Positions 1 through 7,989 are shown, numbered from the stretch's first letter. The stretch is 28,237 nucleotides of DNA from an uncultured Bacilli bacterium (GCA_910583685.1 CAJTXY010000009.1:1-28237), one strand, 5' to 3'. Numbers and translations are program-made. Notes: a model not told the origin generated them from the letters alone.

Positions 1-2
1 GA

Positions 3-1952
3 GTGAATGATGATTACTTTGTAATGCCAGAAGAAGATATTGTAATTAAAGGAGTATGGGGAAGAGTTAAAGTAGAGAAATCAATGGAAGGGGAAGTATC
101 TGTTATTCAAACCTTCTATAAAATGATGGAACAATTAGCGGTACCAGATGATGAGAAGAGTACTTATGTAAGTGCTAGTACAGGAATTAATTTTGAAAAG
201 GGTCCATCTAATCTAAATGGAAAAGGAGTTTACTTAAGAGCTCCAACAAAGAATGATGAGTACCCAGTGTTATACTATCGAGGAGAAGTAGATAATAACA
301 ATGTAAAGTTTGGAGGATTCTGTTGGAAGATTGTTAGAACTACAAGTACAGGAGGAGTTAAGCTCATTTATAATGGAGAGCCAGATACGGATGGCGCCTG
401 TACGAATACAACAGGAAAGGCAACACAAATTGGAACAAGTAAATTTAATCAATATGATAGTTCGCCTGCCGATGTAGGGTATATGTATGGAAACCGAGAT
501 GATTATATAAATCAAACTCAAACAATACTAAGTTGGTATGAACTTATAGGAAGGACTAGAAATCCTATACCTATTTTATCATCTTCATCTATGCGTACAG
601 GAGTTACTTATTATTATGGAGATAGTATAGAGTGGGATGGAAGCCAGTATATCTTAAAGAATAGTGATGGAGGTGAAGTAGTACAAACCGAGTGGGGAAG
701 TGGAACTTATGCTAGTTTAAAAGGGAAATATACTTGTTTAAGTGGAACGGAGACTAGTTGTACTAGGGGTTACTATATAACAGCTGTCACTAGTAGTAGA
801 ATATATTATAAAATTTTAGTCAATAATCAAACATTAGAAGATGTGAGTAAAGTATGGAATTATGGAAGTGAGATAGTATATGAGAATGGAGTATATACAA
901 TCCAAAATCCAACAGAGGTACAAGAAATAGATTGGTATGCAAAATATAATTCATTAAAAGGAAATTATGTATGCCCAGATAAAGGGGTAAGTTGTAGTAA
1001 CATTTGGTATATTGATGTCTCCAGTGATACAGGAATGTATTATGTTTCTATGGAGAATGGGGAGATCTATGATAGATTATATAAAGAAGCCCAAAATAAG
1101 AAATGGGTTTATGGAAATGATGTCATTTGGGATGGAAGTAAATATACTTTAATTGATACCTATGAAAGCAGTCCTGTTAATTGGGATAATGATTATAAAA
1201 CGATTGCTACCAAATATCATTATAGTTGTTTTAGTGCAGAAAGTAGTTGCAGTGAGGTAGGTTATATTCATTACTTTAATAGTAATTCTAAGTTACCAAT
1301 CTATCATTTAAAGTTCAAAAATGGAAAGAAGTTAGAAGAGGTAAAGAGTGAGATGTTTGCAAATACCAATGATTCAGCAGTAAAACAAACAATAGATAAT
1401 TGGTATCAAGCCCATATGTTAGAATATACTGATAAGTTGGAAGATACTATCTGGTGTAATGATAGAAGTATTGATCGAGGACCATTAAAGAGTAAAGATG
1501 AGGATTCCTCTATTACAAGTAGTAATAGAACAGATTATACTTTCTTTGGAGCAGCTGGAAGAAATGTGAGAACATATAATCCAAGTGTAGAATGTGAAAA
1601 TGAAGGCGATCGTTTCACGGTAAGTGATACAGTAGGAAATGGAAAGTTAACTTACCCAGTCGCATTATTAACTGCAGATGAAATAACGATGGCAGGGCAC
1701 GGACGGGCTGGCTATAGTCAATCAAGCTATTTATATACAAAAGAAGATAACTGGGCTTTGTCGCCTTATAGTTTCGTTTCTTACTATGCACACAGTCTTT
1801 ACTTAAATTCGAATAGTTATTTGAATTACTACAGCGTCAATACGATTCATGGCGTTCGGCCTGCAGTTTCCTTGGCACCTGGAACGGTTATCAAAAGTGG
1901 AGATGGTACTATGACTGATCCATTTTCCATTGAAACGGAAATGGAAGGGTAG
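3..1952 (+). CDS. Large surface protein, 3' part (InlB-like repeat end plus GVRPAVSL-type domain)
   Basis: The open frame reaches the window edge with no visible ribosome site, so the gene almost certainly continues upstream. Residues 1-21 (FVMPEEDIVIKGVWG) look like the end of an InlB/Listeria-Bacteroides type extracellular repeat (MP-x-D-hydrophobic-W). Residues about 68-165 and 450-645 form a domain with GGFCWKIVRTT (104-114), VGYMYG (158-163), DTIWCNDRS (481-489) and a C-terminal GVRPAVSLAPGT (617-628). This pattern is common in predicted surface proteins of gut Bacilli and resembles DUF6273-like domains. Between the two halves sit three tandem modules (203-449), each with a close Cys pair. 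No sortase motif or transmembrane tail follows the domain; the protein ends ETEMEG. Role unknown; adhesion or another surface function is inference. The next gene starts 101 bases downstream. Confidence 0.8.
   Translation: MNDDYFVMPEEDIVIKGVWGRVKVEKSMEGEVSVIQTFYKMMEQLAVPDDEKSTYVSASTGINFEKGPSNLNGKGVYLRAPTKNDEYPVLYYRGEVDNNNVKFGGFCWKIVRTTSTGGVKLIYNGEPDTDGACTNTTGKATQIGTSKFNQYDSSPADVGYMYGNRDDYINQTQTILSWYELIGRTRNPIPILSSSSMRTGVTYYYGDSIEWDGSQYILKNSDGGEVVQTEWGSGTYASLKGKYTCLSGTETSCTRGYYITAVTSSRIYYKILVNNQTLEDVSKVWNYGSEIVYENGVYTIQNPTEVQEIDWYAKYNSLKGNYVCPDKGVSCSNIWYIDVSSDTGMYYVSMENGEIYDRLYKEAQNKKWVYGNDVIWDGSKYTLIDTYESSPVNWDNDYKTIATKYHYSCFSAESSCSEVGYIHYFNSNSKLPIYHLKFKNGKKLEEVKSEMFANTNDSAVKQTIDNWYQAHMLEYTDKLEDTIWCNDRSIDRGPLKSKDEDSSITSSNRTDYTFFGAAGRNVRTYNPSVECENEGDRFTVSDTVGNGKLTYPVALLTADEITMAGHGRAGYSQSSYLYTKEDNWALSPYSFVSYYAHSLYLNSNSYLNYYSVNTIHGVRPAVSLAPGTVIKSGDGTMTDPFSIETEMEG
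609..1349 (+). repeat. Three tandem ~80-residue Cys-pair modules inside the surface protein
   Basis: Residues 203-283, 286-363 and 368-449 each open with an aromatic-YG-(D/S/N)-x-(I/V) phrase followed by a W/Y-(D/E)-G-x-Y box: YYGDSIEWDGSQY, NYGSEIVYENGVY and VYGNDVIWDGSKY. Each continues through a (K/H)-Y-x-C-x(6-7)-C box (Cys245/253, 324/331, 409/416) and ends with an N-x-x-x-x-(L/I/Y) segment. The Cys spacing suggests a small disulfide loop per module. The copies are diverged, so this is an old duplication rather than recent DNA repeats. Confidence 0.7.
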
Positions 1953-1971
1953 TTTATTGAGAAATGCTGTG

Positions 1972-2009
1972 ACTTAACTCCCTTCCAAAAAAATCTGTAC
2001 AAGTTAAGT
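1972..2009. repeat. 8-bp inverted repeat upstream of the small membrane protein gene
   Basis: ACTTAACT (1972-1979) and AGTTAAGT (2002-2009) are perfect reverse complements separated by 22 bases. The right arm falls in the spacer of the candidate promoter at 1996-2024 and is followed by ATTTTG. It could be an operator or a weak terminator hairpin for the upstream gene; the sequence alone does not decide. Confidence 0.35.
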
Positions 2010-2024
2010 ATTTTGTATTATATT
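1996..2024 (+). promoter_or_regulatory. Candidate promoter for the small membrane protein gene
   Basis: TGTACA (1996-2001), a 17-base spacer, then TATATT (2019-2024), a reasonable sigma-A type match. The gene starts at 2054, with GGAG at 2040-2043 as its ribosome site. Confidence 0.4.
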
Positions 2025-2053
2025 ATAGATGATTTAGTTGGAGATAGTGAAAT

Positions 2054-2314
2054 ATGAAAGTTTTAGAAGAGAAAATTCAAAAAATAGAAGAGAGAAATAG
2101 ACGGGTAGAGGCTGATAAAGAGTGGGAGACTTGTTGGCTGAGAAAACTTTGTATTATGATTTTAACTTATATTATTGTTATTATTTATTCTTATTTGGTC
2201 CAAAATTATGACAATATCTTTTTAAGTTCCTTAGTTCCTGTGATTGGTTTTACTTTATCTACATTGTCTTTGAAAGTTATTAGAAAGATTTGGGAAAATA
2301 ATAGGAAAAATTAA
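2054..2314 (+). CDS. Small two-helix membrane protein, conserved hypothetical
   Basis: An 86-residue protein. Residues 1-23 form a highly charged helix with coiled-coil character (MKVLEEKIQKIEERNRRVEADKEWET). Two hydrophobic segments follow at about 31-50 and 59-76, and the tail is basic (RKIWENNRKN). Both ends carry positive charge, so both are predicted to be cytoplasmic. I recall the charged ADKEWETxWLRK lead-in and a VPVIGFTLSTLSL helix from short conserved hypothetical proteins found across many bacteria, but no function is known to me. ATG at 2054 is preceded by GGAGATAG with a spacing of about 10 bases. It has its own candidate promoter and lies 57 bases before the next gene. Confidence 0.75.
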   Translation: MKVLEEKIQKIEERNRRVEADKEWETCWLRKLCIMILTYIIVIIYSYLVQNYDNIFLSSLVPVIGFTLSTLSLKVIRKIWENNRKN

Positions 2315-2371
2315 GTTTTAAAATATATTCCTATTTTCATTGGTGAAAGGAGCTTTGTTAGAGCATTAGAT

Positions 2372-2950
2372 ATGATAGAAATTATTAAAAATGATGTGAT
2401 TAGCTATGAAACTATTCATATTCCAAATGGAAAACGTATTTTAGAATGTTTAAAGGAAAACACTAGATGGCAATTTACTTTAGAGAGAGTATCTCCTTCT
2501 ATGTTTCAAAAAATTAAAAGAGCACAGGCACTAGGCGAGTTACTTGATCGTTATGATGCCTGTCCTATTGTAGGTTATAGTCCTAATGTAAAAGGAGATT
2601 ATAATTTTCAAAGTAGTGGTGGATTAAAACTTTCTAGTGATCAGGAGAAAATTTTAGGCTCTTTTGTGATAGAGAAAGATAAAATTATTTATACACCTAT
2701 AGTTAAATTTTATGAAGAAAGAGATTGTTTTGTATATTCTAGACGGGATTTTTATACAACGATTTCGATGCCTGAGATTTTAAAACAAGAGCTTTGTTCT
2801 AATCGACAATGCTTAATTTATAGAGGGGAAGAGATAAAGAATCTAACATTTCGCCCAGTATTTGAGAGCGTTAGTCAGAGTGAGATGATGGAATATGCTA
2901 CTAATCCTTCTAAAGGGGAAGAAGCCTATCAAAAGATATATAGAAAGTAG
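2372..2950 (+). CDS. Hypothetical protein, 192 residues, unrecognised
   Basis: I do not recognise this family. The protein is soluble and mixed-charge, with no signal peptide or transmembrane segment. It contains four Cys residues (CLKEN, DACPIVG, RDCFVYS, ELCSNRQC) without an obvious metal-binding spacing. The start is uncertain: AAAGGAG at 2346-2352 lies 19 bases before ATG 2372, farther than usual, but no in-frame ATG/GTG/TTG lies closer to that site. The next gene, a methyltransferase, starts 9 bases after the stop, so the two are probably co-transcribed. A link to RNA modification is only a neighbourhood guess. Confidence 0.7.
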   Translation: MIEIIKNDVISYETIHIPNGKRILECLKENTRWQFTLERVSPSMFQKIKRAQALGELLDRYDACPIVGYSPNVKGDYNFQSSGGLKLSSDQEKILGSFVIEKDKIIYTPIVKFYEERDCFVYSRRDFYTTISMPEILKQELCSNRQCLIYRGEEIKNLTFRPVFESVSQSEMMEYATNPSKGEEAYQKIYRK

Positions 2951-2959
2951 GGAAAAGTT

Positions 2960-3832
2960 GTGAAGTGTGCCAATTTATGGAGTGATTATGAATTAATAGA
3001 CTGTTCTGATGGTGAAAAGTTAGAGCGTTGGGGAGATTATATTTTACTTAGACCAGATCCACAGATTATTTGGAATACTGGAAGTCTTTATCATAAGTAT
3101 AAGGATTCCATAGATGCTGTTTATCATCGTAGTAGTAAAGGTGGAGGTTATTGGGAAAATTTAAGAAGTGTTCCTAGTGAATGGAATATTGGTTATAAAG
3201 ATTTAAAGTTTCATATTAGGCAAATGGGTTTTAAACATACAGGCCTTTTTCCAGAACAAGCGGTTAATTGGGATTTTATGATGGAAAAAATTAAGCGTGC
3301 TGCTCGTCCTATTAAAGTACTTAATTTGTTTGCTTATACTGGTGGTGCTAGTGTTGCTTGTTTAAAAGCAGGTGCTCATGTTACCCATGTGGACTCTTCT
3401 CGTGGAATGGTAGAGTGGTGTAAAGAAAATGTGCGAATGAATGGACTTGAGGATGCACCAATTCGTTATTTAGTGGATGATGTTTTAAAATTTGTAGAGC
3501 GTGAGATTCGTCGTGGGAAGAGGTATGACGCTATTGTAATGGATCCACCTAGTTATGGAAGAGGTGCTAATAAGGAAGTGTGGAATATCGAAAAGGATTT
3601 AACACATCTTATTGATTCGTGTATGCAAGTGTTAAGTGATAAGCCACTTTTCTTTTTGATTAACTCTTATACTACAGGTCTTTCTGCTACTACCCTTGCT
3701 AATGTTTTAGAAGTAACAGTGAAGAGACGTTATCAAGGAATTGTTTCCTCTGGAGAGGTAGGACTTCCTATTAAAAATAGTAGTCTTATTCTTCCTTGTG
3801 GTATTTATGGAAGATGGGAAAGCGATGAGTAG
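2960..3832 (+). CDS. Class I SAM-dependent methyltransferase (RlmI/RlmK-like)
   Basis: A 290-residue protein beginning with GTG at 2960. The SAM-binding motif I is VLNLFAYTGGAS (120-131), with acidic Asp145 ending strand 2 (THVDSS). The catalytic-loop motif IV is MDPPSYG (194-200), followed by a GRGANKEVW segment. This set matches the Methyltrans_SAM family that includes 23S rRNA cytosine methyltransferases of the RlmI type. An N-terminal PUA domain is not evident and the protein is shorter than E. coli RlmI (about 396 residues), so the exact target is open. Its last codons overlap the start of the pseudouridine synthase gene (ATG 3825, stop 3830-3832), implying translational coupling of two RNA-modification enzymes. 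Confidence 0.88.
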   Translation: MKCANLWSDYELIDCSDGEKLERWGDYILLRPDPQIIWNTGSLYHKYKDSIDAVYHRSSKGGGYWENLRSVPSEWNIGYKDLKFHIRQMGFKHTGLFPEQAVNWDFMMEKIKRAARPIKVLNLFAYTGGASVACLKAGAHVTHVDSSRGMVEWCKENVRMNGLEDAPIRYLVDDVLKFVEREIRRGKRYDAIVMDPPSYGRGANKEVWNIEKDLTHLIDSCMQVLSDKPLFFLINSYTTGLSATTLANVLEVTVKRRYQGIVSSGEVGLPIKNSSLILPCGIYGRWESDE

Positions 3833-4511
3833 GTTAAATGTACTTTATGAAGATAATCATATTATAGTAGTAGAGAAACCTGTTAATATTTTAAGTCAGG
3901 ATGATCAGACAGGTGATATTTCTTTACTTAGTATGGTAAAGTCTTATATTAAAGAAAAGTATCATAAACCAGGGGAGGTTTATTGTGGGCTTTTACATCG
4001 GCTTGATAGACCTGTAGGTGGCGTGATGGTTTTTGCAAGAACTTCGAAAGCAGCGAGTAGGTTAAGTAAGGAGATGTCATCATCATCTTTTCAAAAAAAA
4101 TATTTTGCAGTAGTTTCTGGTATTGTTGCAGATGATAGAGGCACTTTGATTGATTATTTAAAGAAACTTAATAATGGTAATACGATTGTTACTGATGAGA
4201 AAGAGGGGAAGAGAAGTGAGCTTTCTTTTCACGTATTAGAAAGGAATTATAACAAAAATCAAACATTAGTGGAAATTCATTTGAAGACAGGAAGACATCA
4301 TCAAATTCGAGTACAGTTTGCGAATTATGGTTACCCACTATGTGGAGATCAAAGATATTATTTACAAGATAAGACACAAATTGCTCTTTATGCTTATAGT
4401 CTTTCTTTCATTCACCCTGTCAAAAAAGAAAAAATGACTTTTTGTTTGACACCAACTGGACACGATTATTGGACAAACTTTACAATGTCTAAATATGTCA
4501 AAATAAAATAA
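3825..4511 (+). CDS. RluA-family 23S rRNA/tRNA pseudouridine synthase
   Basis: The open frame begins at a GTG (3798), but ATG 3825 is preferred. It overlaps the methyltransferase stop, has GGGAAAG just upstream, and gives the usual N-terminus (NVLYEDNHIIVVEKPVNILSQ). The product is 228 residues. The signature HRLDRPVGG carries the catalytic Asp61. KKYFAVVSG and the RNA-binding GRHHQIRVQFANYG box are also present. There is no N-terminal S4 domain, as in the RluA/RluC-short and YlyB-like groups. It isomerises uridine to pseudouridine in RNA; which position cannot be read from sequence. It is the last gene of the unit and is followed at once by a terminator hairpin. Confidence 0.92.
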   Translation: MSRLNVLYEDNHIIVVEKPVNILSQDDQTGDISLLSMVKSYIKEKYHKPGEVYCGLLHRLDRPVGGVMVFARTSKAASRLSKEMSSSSFQKKYFAVVSGIVADDRGTLIDYLKKLNNGNTIVTDEKEGKRSELSFHVLERNYNKNQTLVEIHLKTGRHHQIRVQFANYGYPLCGDQRYYLQDKTQIALYAYSLSFIHPVKKEKMTFCLTPTGHDYWTNFTMSKYVKIK

Positions 4512-4535
4512 TGTTTGCAATGGCAACATTTTTTT
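4510..4535 (+). terminator. Rho-independent terminator after the pseudouridine synthase gene
   Basis: AATGTT(4510-4515), a bulged T, then GC pairs across the loop AATG with GC and AACATT (4523-4530). A run of seven T follows (4529-4535). The stem begins within the stop codon. Confidence 0.75.
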
Positions 4536-4577
4536 GTTATCATTGTAATAGAATAAAATACAAGGGAGATAGATGTT

Positions 4578-5909
4578 ATGATATTAGCAATGAACTTTGA
4601 CTTCAGCTGGTTTTTAACGATACCTGGGATGTTAATTACTGGTGGAGTTTTATTACTGATAATAGCTTTAATTATTTTTATTGCTACTTCTAGTAAAAAA
4701 GATAAGAATAAAAATCAAAATGCAGAAATGAATGAAGCAAGTCAGGTTGGAGCACAAGCAATGGTAGATAATGCTCAAGTGGTAGCTGCCCCTGCAGTTC
4801 CTGAAGTGACTCCACAGGCTGCTGCCATTCCTGAGATTCCAGATATGCAGACAAATGCACCAATGGAAGTTCCTCCAGTAATGGACACGCCTGTTCCTAC
4901 TCCCGTTGTAGAGCAACCTATGATGGGTGGTCAAGTAGGGGGACCAGTAGTAGAGCCTTCTATGGTGAATACTGTGCCAGAAGTCGCACCAGTTGCTCCT
5001 GCTATGCCAGAGATAGAGGCTAATCCTATTCCTGTTACGAATTCTGTAATGGAACCACTTGCACCTACTATTGATGTGACTCCACCTACGGAGCCTGCTC
5101 CTTATGTAGTGGCACCAGTGGAGGAGATGCCACAGTCTGTTCAACCTTCTATTGTAGAGGCACCACAGCCAACTTCTATGAGTCCGGTTATGGAGCCTGT
5201 TCAACCAGTTGTTTCTATGCCACAGGAGGTACCAACTCCTATTGTAGAGGCACCACCAGTAGAAAGTCAGCCTACAATATATGGGGGAGCTAGTCCAGTA
5301 GTGCCAGAAATTAATGTTGATAATCAAACACATCAGATATATGGAGGCGCAAATCCTTTAGAAAATACACAAGCAATTCCAACTATTGCTCCAGTTGCTG
5401 AGGTTGCACCAGTAGTAGAGACTCCTATTGTTTCGGAGGTGGGACCAGTTCCACAACCAGAAGTAGTTCCTGTTGCTGACGTATCTCCTGTAGTACAGCC
5501 AGAGGTGGCTCCTCCACAAGAGATACCTCCAGTTATGCCTAATGTTGTACCTGATACAATAGGAATTGCTCCTACTCCTGTAACTCCAGTACAACCTGCA
5601 GTTCCTGCTGTTAATGAAATAGTAATGCCTCAGGCCGATTTAAATGTTGGTCAAGAGGTGATGCCTCCTATTGTAGAGGCTCCTGTAGTGGAGATGCCTA
5701 GTATGGCTCCTCCGGCAGAAGTAATTGAACAGCCAGAAGTGGTTGCACCGAGTGTGGTTTTAGATGCTCCAGTTGCTTCTTTACAACCTGAGGTTATTGA
5801 GCAACAACCAGTTGTTCCTGCAGCTCCTGCTACTGTAGAGACTGTTCAACCAATACAAGCTTCAGTTGAAGCTACTGCAGCACCAGTTGAAGTTGTAGAA
5901 ATTGCGTAA
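4578..5909 (+). CDS. Single-pass membrane protein with Pro/Val/Glu-rich tail lacking Lys and Arg
   Basis: A 443-residue protein with AGGGAG (4562-4567) ten bases before ATG. Residues about 12-36 form one strong transmembrane helix (FLTIPGMLITGGVLLLIIAL), followed by SSKKDKNKNQ. The remaining ~395 residues are low-complexity Pro, Val, Ala, Glu and Met. I find no Lys or Arg after residue 45, no Arg at all, and no Cys. Internal repeats include IVEAP (192-196, 222-226, 365-369) and IYGGASP/IYGGANP (234-240 and 254-260). The positive patch just after the helix predicts an N-out/C-in topology, so the acidic tail may be cytoplasmic, which is unusual for such a tail; a wall-spanning extracellular stalk is the alternative. 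The function is not known to me. It is monocistronic, with a terminator on each side. Confidence 0.8.
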   Translation: MILAMNFDFSWFLTIPGMLITGGVLLLIIALIIFIATSSKKDKNKNQNAEMNEASQVGAQAMVDNAQVVAAPAVPEVTPQAAAIPEIPDMQTNAPMEVPPVMDTPVPTPVVEQPMMGGQVGGPVVEPSMVNTVPEVAPVAPAMPEIEANPIPVTNSVMEPLAPTIDVTPPTEPAPYVVAPVEEMPQSVQPSIVEAPQPTSMSPVMEPVQPVVSMPQEVPTPIVEAPPVESQPTIYGGASPVVPEINVDNQTHQIYGGANPLENTQAIPTIAPVAEVAPVVETPIVSEVGPVPQPEVVPVADVSPVVQPEVAPPQEIPPVMPNVVPDTIGIAPTPVTPVQPAVPAVNEIVMPQADLNVGQEVMPPIVEAPVVEMPSMAPPAEVIEQPEVVAPSVVLDAPVASLQPEVIEQQPVVPAAPATVETVQPIQASVEATAAPVEVVEIA

Positions 5910-5920
5910 TATTTAAATAG

Positions 5921-5953
5921 AAAAGAGTACTGAAAACAGTACTTTTTATTTTA
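5921..5953 (+). terminator. Terminator of the Pro/Val/Glu-rich protein gene
   Basis: A perfect 7-bp stem, AGTACTG (5926-5932) and CAGTACT (5937-5943), with loop AAAA. It is extended by AAAAG/TTTTT pairing and followed by TTTTTATTTT. Confidence 0.85.
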
Positions 5954-5969
5954 GATTTTTAAGTAAATA

Positions 5970-6010
5970 AAAAAGATTAGCTTTCTTACTTTATAAAGCT
6001 AATCCTTTTT
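5970..6010 (-). terminator. Terminator of the PASTA gene (works on either strand)
   Basis: A 10-bp perfect stem, GATTAGCTTT (5975-5984) and AAAGCTAATC (5995-6004). A-runs lie on the left and T-runs on the right, so it can terminate both the minus-strand gene that ends at 6011 and readthrough from the left. Confidence 0.85.
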
Positions 6011-7870
6011 TTATTTAGCGATTGAAATAGTATAAGGGGTTGTATTACAACTTTTAATGCTAGATCCTGGTTTTAATCCTGAAACATAGGAACCAGAGTT
6101 CATTTGTGTATCACTAACTCCAATTACGCTTATTTTAACATTCGGGTAGTTGCTAGCAAAGAAAGCATAAAGTGCATTACTAACATTGCTGTAACCGTCA
6201 TAGCTTGTGAAAATGTCTCTGAGTTTAGAACTGACAGTATAGCTTTTCTCTTCACAGCTTGGTGTTGGATTTGTTGGTGTAGTGTTGTTATTATTGTTAT
6301 TACCACTGTTACTATTATTGCTATTGTTAGTGCTGTTTGTTGGTTTATTATTACTCGTTTGTGTTTTCTTTTTTCCAGTACTTAAAGTAACTGTAATCAT
6401 AGCATCCTCTGATACTTCACTGCCTTCTTTTAGAGATTGGGCAATGGCCACATCTTTTTCTATCTTTTCATTGTCTTGATATACAAAGCTGTATTTTAAA
6501 TTCGCCTCTTTTAAAGCTGTAATAATTGCTTGCTTTTTTAGACCAATTACTTTTGGTACTTTTGTTTTCTTTCCTTGAGATATTGTAACTGTAATCGTTT
6601 CACCATTTTTTATTGTTTCTCCCTCTTTGTGAGAAACTTTAATTATCTGTCCTTTTTCTACTAGGCTATCAAATTCATATTCCTCTTGATAGATAATATT
6701 ATATTTTTCTGCCCAACTTTTTAATTCATCTAAATTATTTATTTTAGGCATTTTTAGTTTTCCCTTTGAAAGGGTAATAGATACTAAGGTCTTTTGCTCA
6801 ATGAAATCACCTTTTTTGTAGTTTGCCTTAATGACTTTGTTGTTTTTAACTTTGTCATCATACTCATCTTTAAATTCTACTTTTAATTTATTTTTAATAA
6901 TCCATTCTGTAATTTCTGAGGTAGTCATTTTTGTTAAATCTGGTACTTTTATTTTTGGTCCTTTTGAGATGGTTAACGTTATCTTAGATTCTTTTGGTTT
7001 TAAGAGAGTGCCGAGTTTTTCGCTTTGGCTCATTACAAATCCACGCTTTATTTTGTTTGAGAAGTCTGTTTTTGTTTCATAGTCAATTGCGTGTTGTTTT
7101 AACCAAAAGATCGCTTCAAATTCTGATTTTTTTGTTAAATCAATTAGTTTTGTTTCTGTAATATCAGTAGCTTCTCCTAATGAAAATTTTAATTTTAATA
7201 AATCACTTCTTTTTCTATTACCGCTTTGTTCTTGTTCAATGACAGTATTTTTTAATTTTGCCGATTCTATGAATTCTACTTCTACATTTGTTAAATGGTT
7301 TTCTTTAATAAATTTTAATACAGCTTCATCACTCCAGGTTAGCATATTAGGAATGATGACATCTTTATCGGGATTTGGCCCTTCGCTAACTGCCACTGTT
7401 AGTTTCTTTACTTGCTTTAGATTTTTGTTTTCTTTTATATTTTGGCCAATGATATTGTATTCTTTTATCATATCACTGTATTCATAAATCTGTGTTAATT
7501 CAATATTGTTTTTTTCAGCATATTTGACTGCTTCTGTTAAACTTCTATTTGTTAAATTTTCTAACTTTTGGTTTGGTAGTTTTATAAGATTAAACTGAAG
7601 AGCAAGTTCAAAACAGTTTAGAAGTATTAATGCTAGTGATGCTAAAATCGCACTGGTTTTTCCCTTTCTTCCTGCTATAATAGCTGTAAAGATAAAGAAA
7701 ATTACAAAGACTGTGGACAGTAGAAGCATAATTAAATTTTTTATTTCTAATCCTTCCTTTAACCCTTGATATATGCTTCCTCCAAATAATGCTAGTGTTG
7801 ATATCAGTGCTATTGTTAGAAAGAAGTAACATATTTTATTTTTCTTTTTTTTAGGTTTTTGTTCTTCCAT
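6011..7870 (-). CDS. Three-helix membrane protein with six extracellular PASTA domains, no kinase domain
   Basis: A 619-residue protein. The N-terminus is KPKKKKNK, then three hydrophobic helices at about 13-34, 44-66 and 72-95, predicting an outside C-terminus. Six PASTA-type units follow at about 97-164, 170-233, 240-304, 307-370, 371-434 and 436-499; several end in a (V/L)-x-(V/L)-S-x-G phrase (VSEGP, ISKGP, LSKGK, ISQGK, LSTGK). An Asn/Ser/Thr-rich linker (501-537) leads to a C-terminal domain (538-619) with Cys539 and Cys608. PASTA domains bind muropeptides or lipid II in Ser/Thr kinases and PBPs; here the kinase or transpeptidase is absent and a three-helix anchor replaces it. The start is firm: AAGGAGGG lies 7 bases before ATG (7868-7870). 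A cell-wall sensing or scaffold role is inference. It is divergent from the polysaccharide locus. Confidence 0.88.
   Translation of the reverse strand: MEEQKPKKKKNKICYFFLTIALISTLALFGGSIYQGLKEGLEIKNLIMLLLSTVFVIFFIFTAIIAGRKGKTSAILASLALILLNCFELALQFNLIKLPNQKLENLTNRSLTEAVKYAEKNNIELTQIYEYSDMIKEYNIIGQNIKENKNLKQVKKLTVAVSEGPNPDKDVIIPNMLTWSDEAVLKFIKENHLTNVEVEFIESAKLKNTVIEQEQSGNRKRSDLLKLKFSLGEATDITETKLIDLTKKSEFEAIFWLKQHAIDYETKTDFSNKIKRGFVMSQSEKLGTLLKPKESKITLTISKGPKIKVPDLTKMTTSEITEWIIKNKLKVEFKDEYDDKVKNNKVIKANYKKGDFIEQKTLVSITLSKGKLKMPKINNLDELKSWAEKYNIIYQEEYEFDSLVEKGQIIKVSHKEGETIKNGETITVTISQGKKTKVPKVIGLKKQAIITALKEANLKYSFVYQDNEKIEKDVAIAQSLKEGSEVSEDAMITVTLSTGKKKTQTSNNKPTNSTNNSNNSNSGNNNNNNTTPTNPTPSCEEKSYTVSSKLRDIFTSYDGYSNVSNALYAFFASNYPNVKISVIGVSDTQMNSGSYVSGLKPGSSIKSCNTTPYTISIAK
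6281..6347. repeat. Trinucleotide-rich tract encoding the Asn/Ser/Thr linker
   Basis: A run of GTT/ATT/ACT triplets on the plus strand that encodes the Asn/Ser-rich linker (residues about 509-530) of the minus-strand PASTA protein. Such tracts can change length by slippage in multiples of three without breaking the frame. Confidence 0.6.
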
Positions 7871-7897
7871 AGCATACCCTCCTTATTTTCTATCTTT

Positions 7898-7926
7898 ATT
7901 ATATAATAAAAGTGTCAAATTATGAA
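7898..7926 (-). promoter_or_regulatory. Promoter of the PASTA gene
   Basis: On the minus strand: TTCATA (7926-7921), a 17-base spacer, then TATAAT (7903-7898), about 27 bases before the start codon with the strong ribosome site between. A consensus-like TTGACA also lies inside the spacer, but at the wrong distance from the -10. Confidence 0.5.
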
Positions 7927-7959
7927 GATTTGAACTTTATTATTTACATAAATGGACAG

Positions 7960-7989
7960 TTGCGTTATTTGTTAAGTTTTTGCTATAAT
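7960..7989 (+). promoter_or_regulatory. Promoter at the head of the polysaccharide locus
   Basis: TTGCGT (7960-7965), an 18-base spacer, then TATAAT (7984-7989). It sits about 30 bases before ATG 8020, with AAGGAG at 8005-8010. It diverges from the PASTA promoter about 35 bases away. Confidence 0.6.

Noticed and set aside
4668..5594. Two long minus-strand open frames opposite the Pro/Val/Glu-rich gene
   Set aside because: They arise because the repeated Pro/Val/Glu codons avoid stops on the other strand. The products are Trp/Arg/Tyr/His-rich nonsense without ribosome sites or motifs.
6104..6479. Plus-strand frames opposite the PASTA gene's Asn-rich linker
   Set aside because: Poly-Leu/Ile-Val translations of a triplet-rich tract; no ribosome site or family resemblance.
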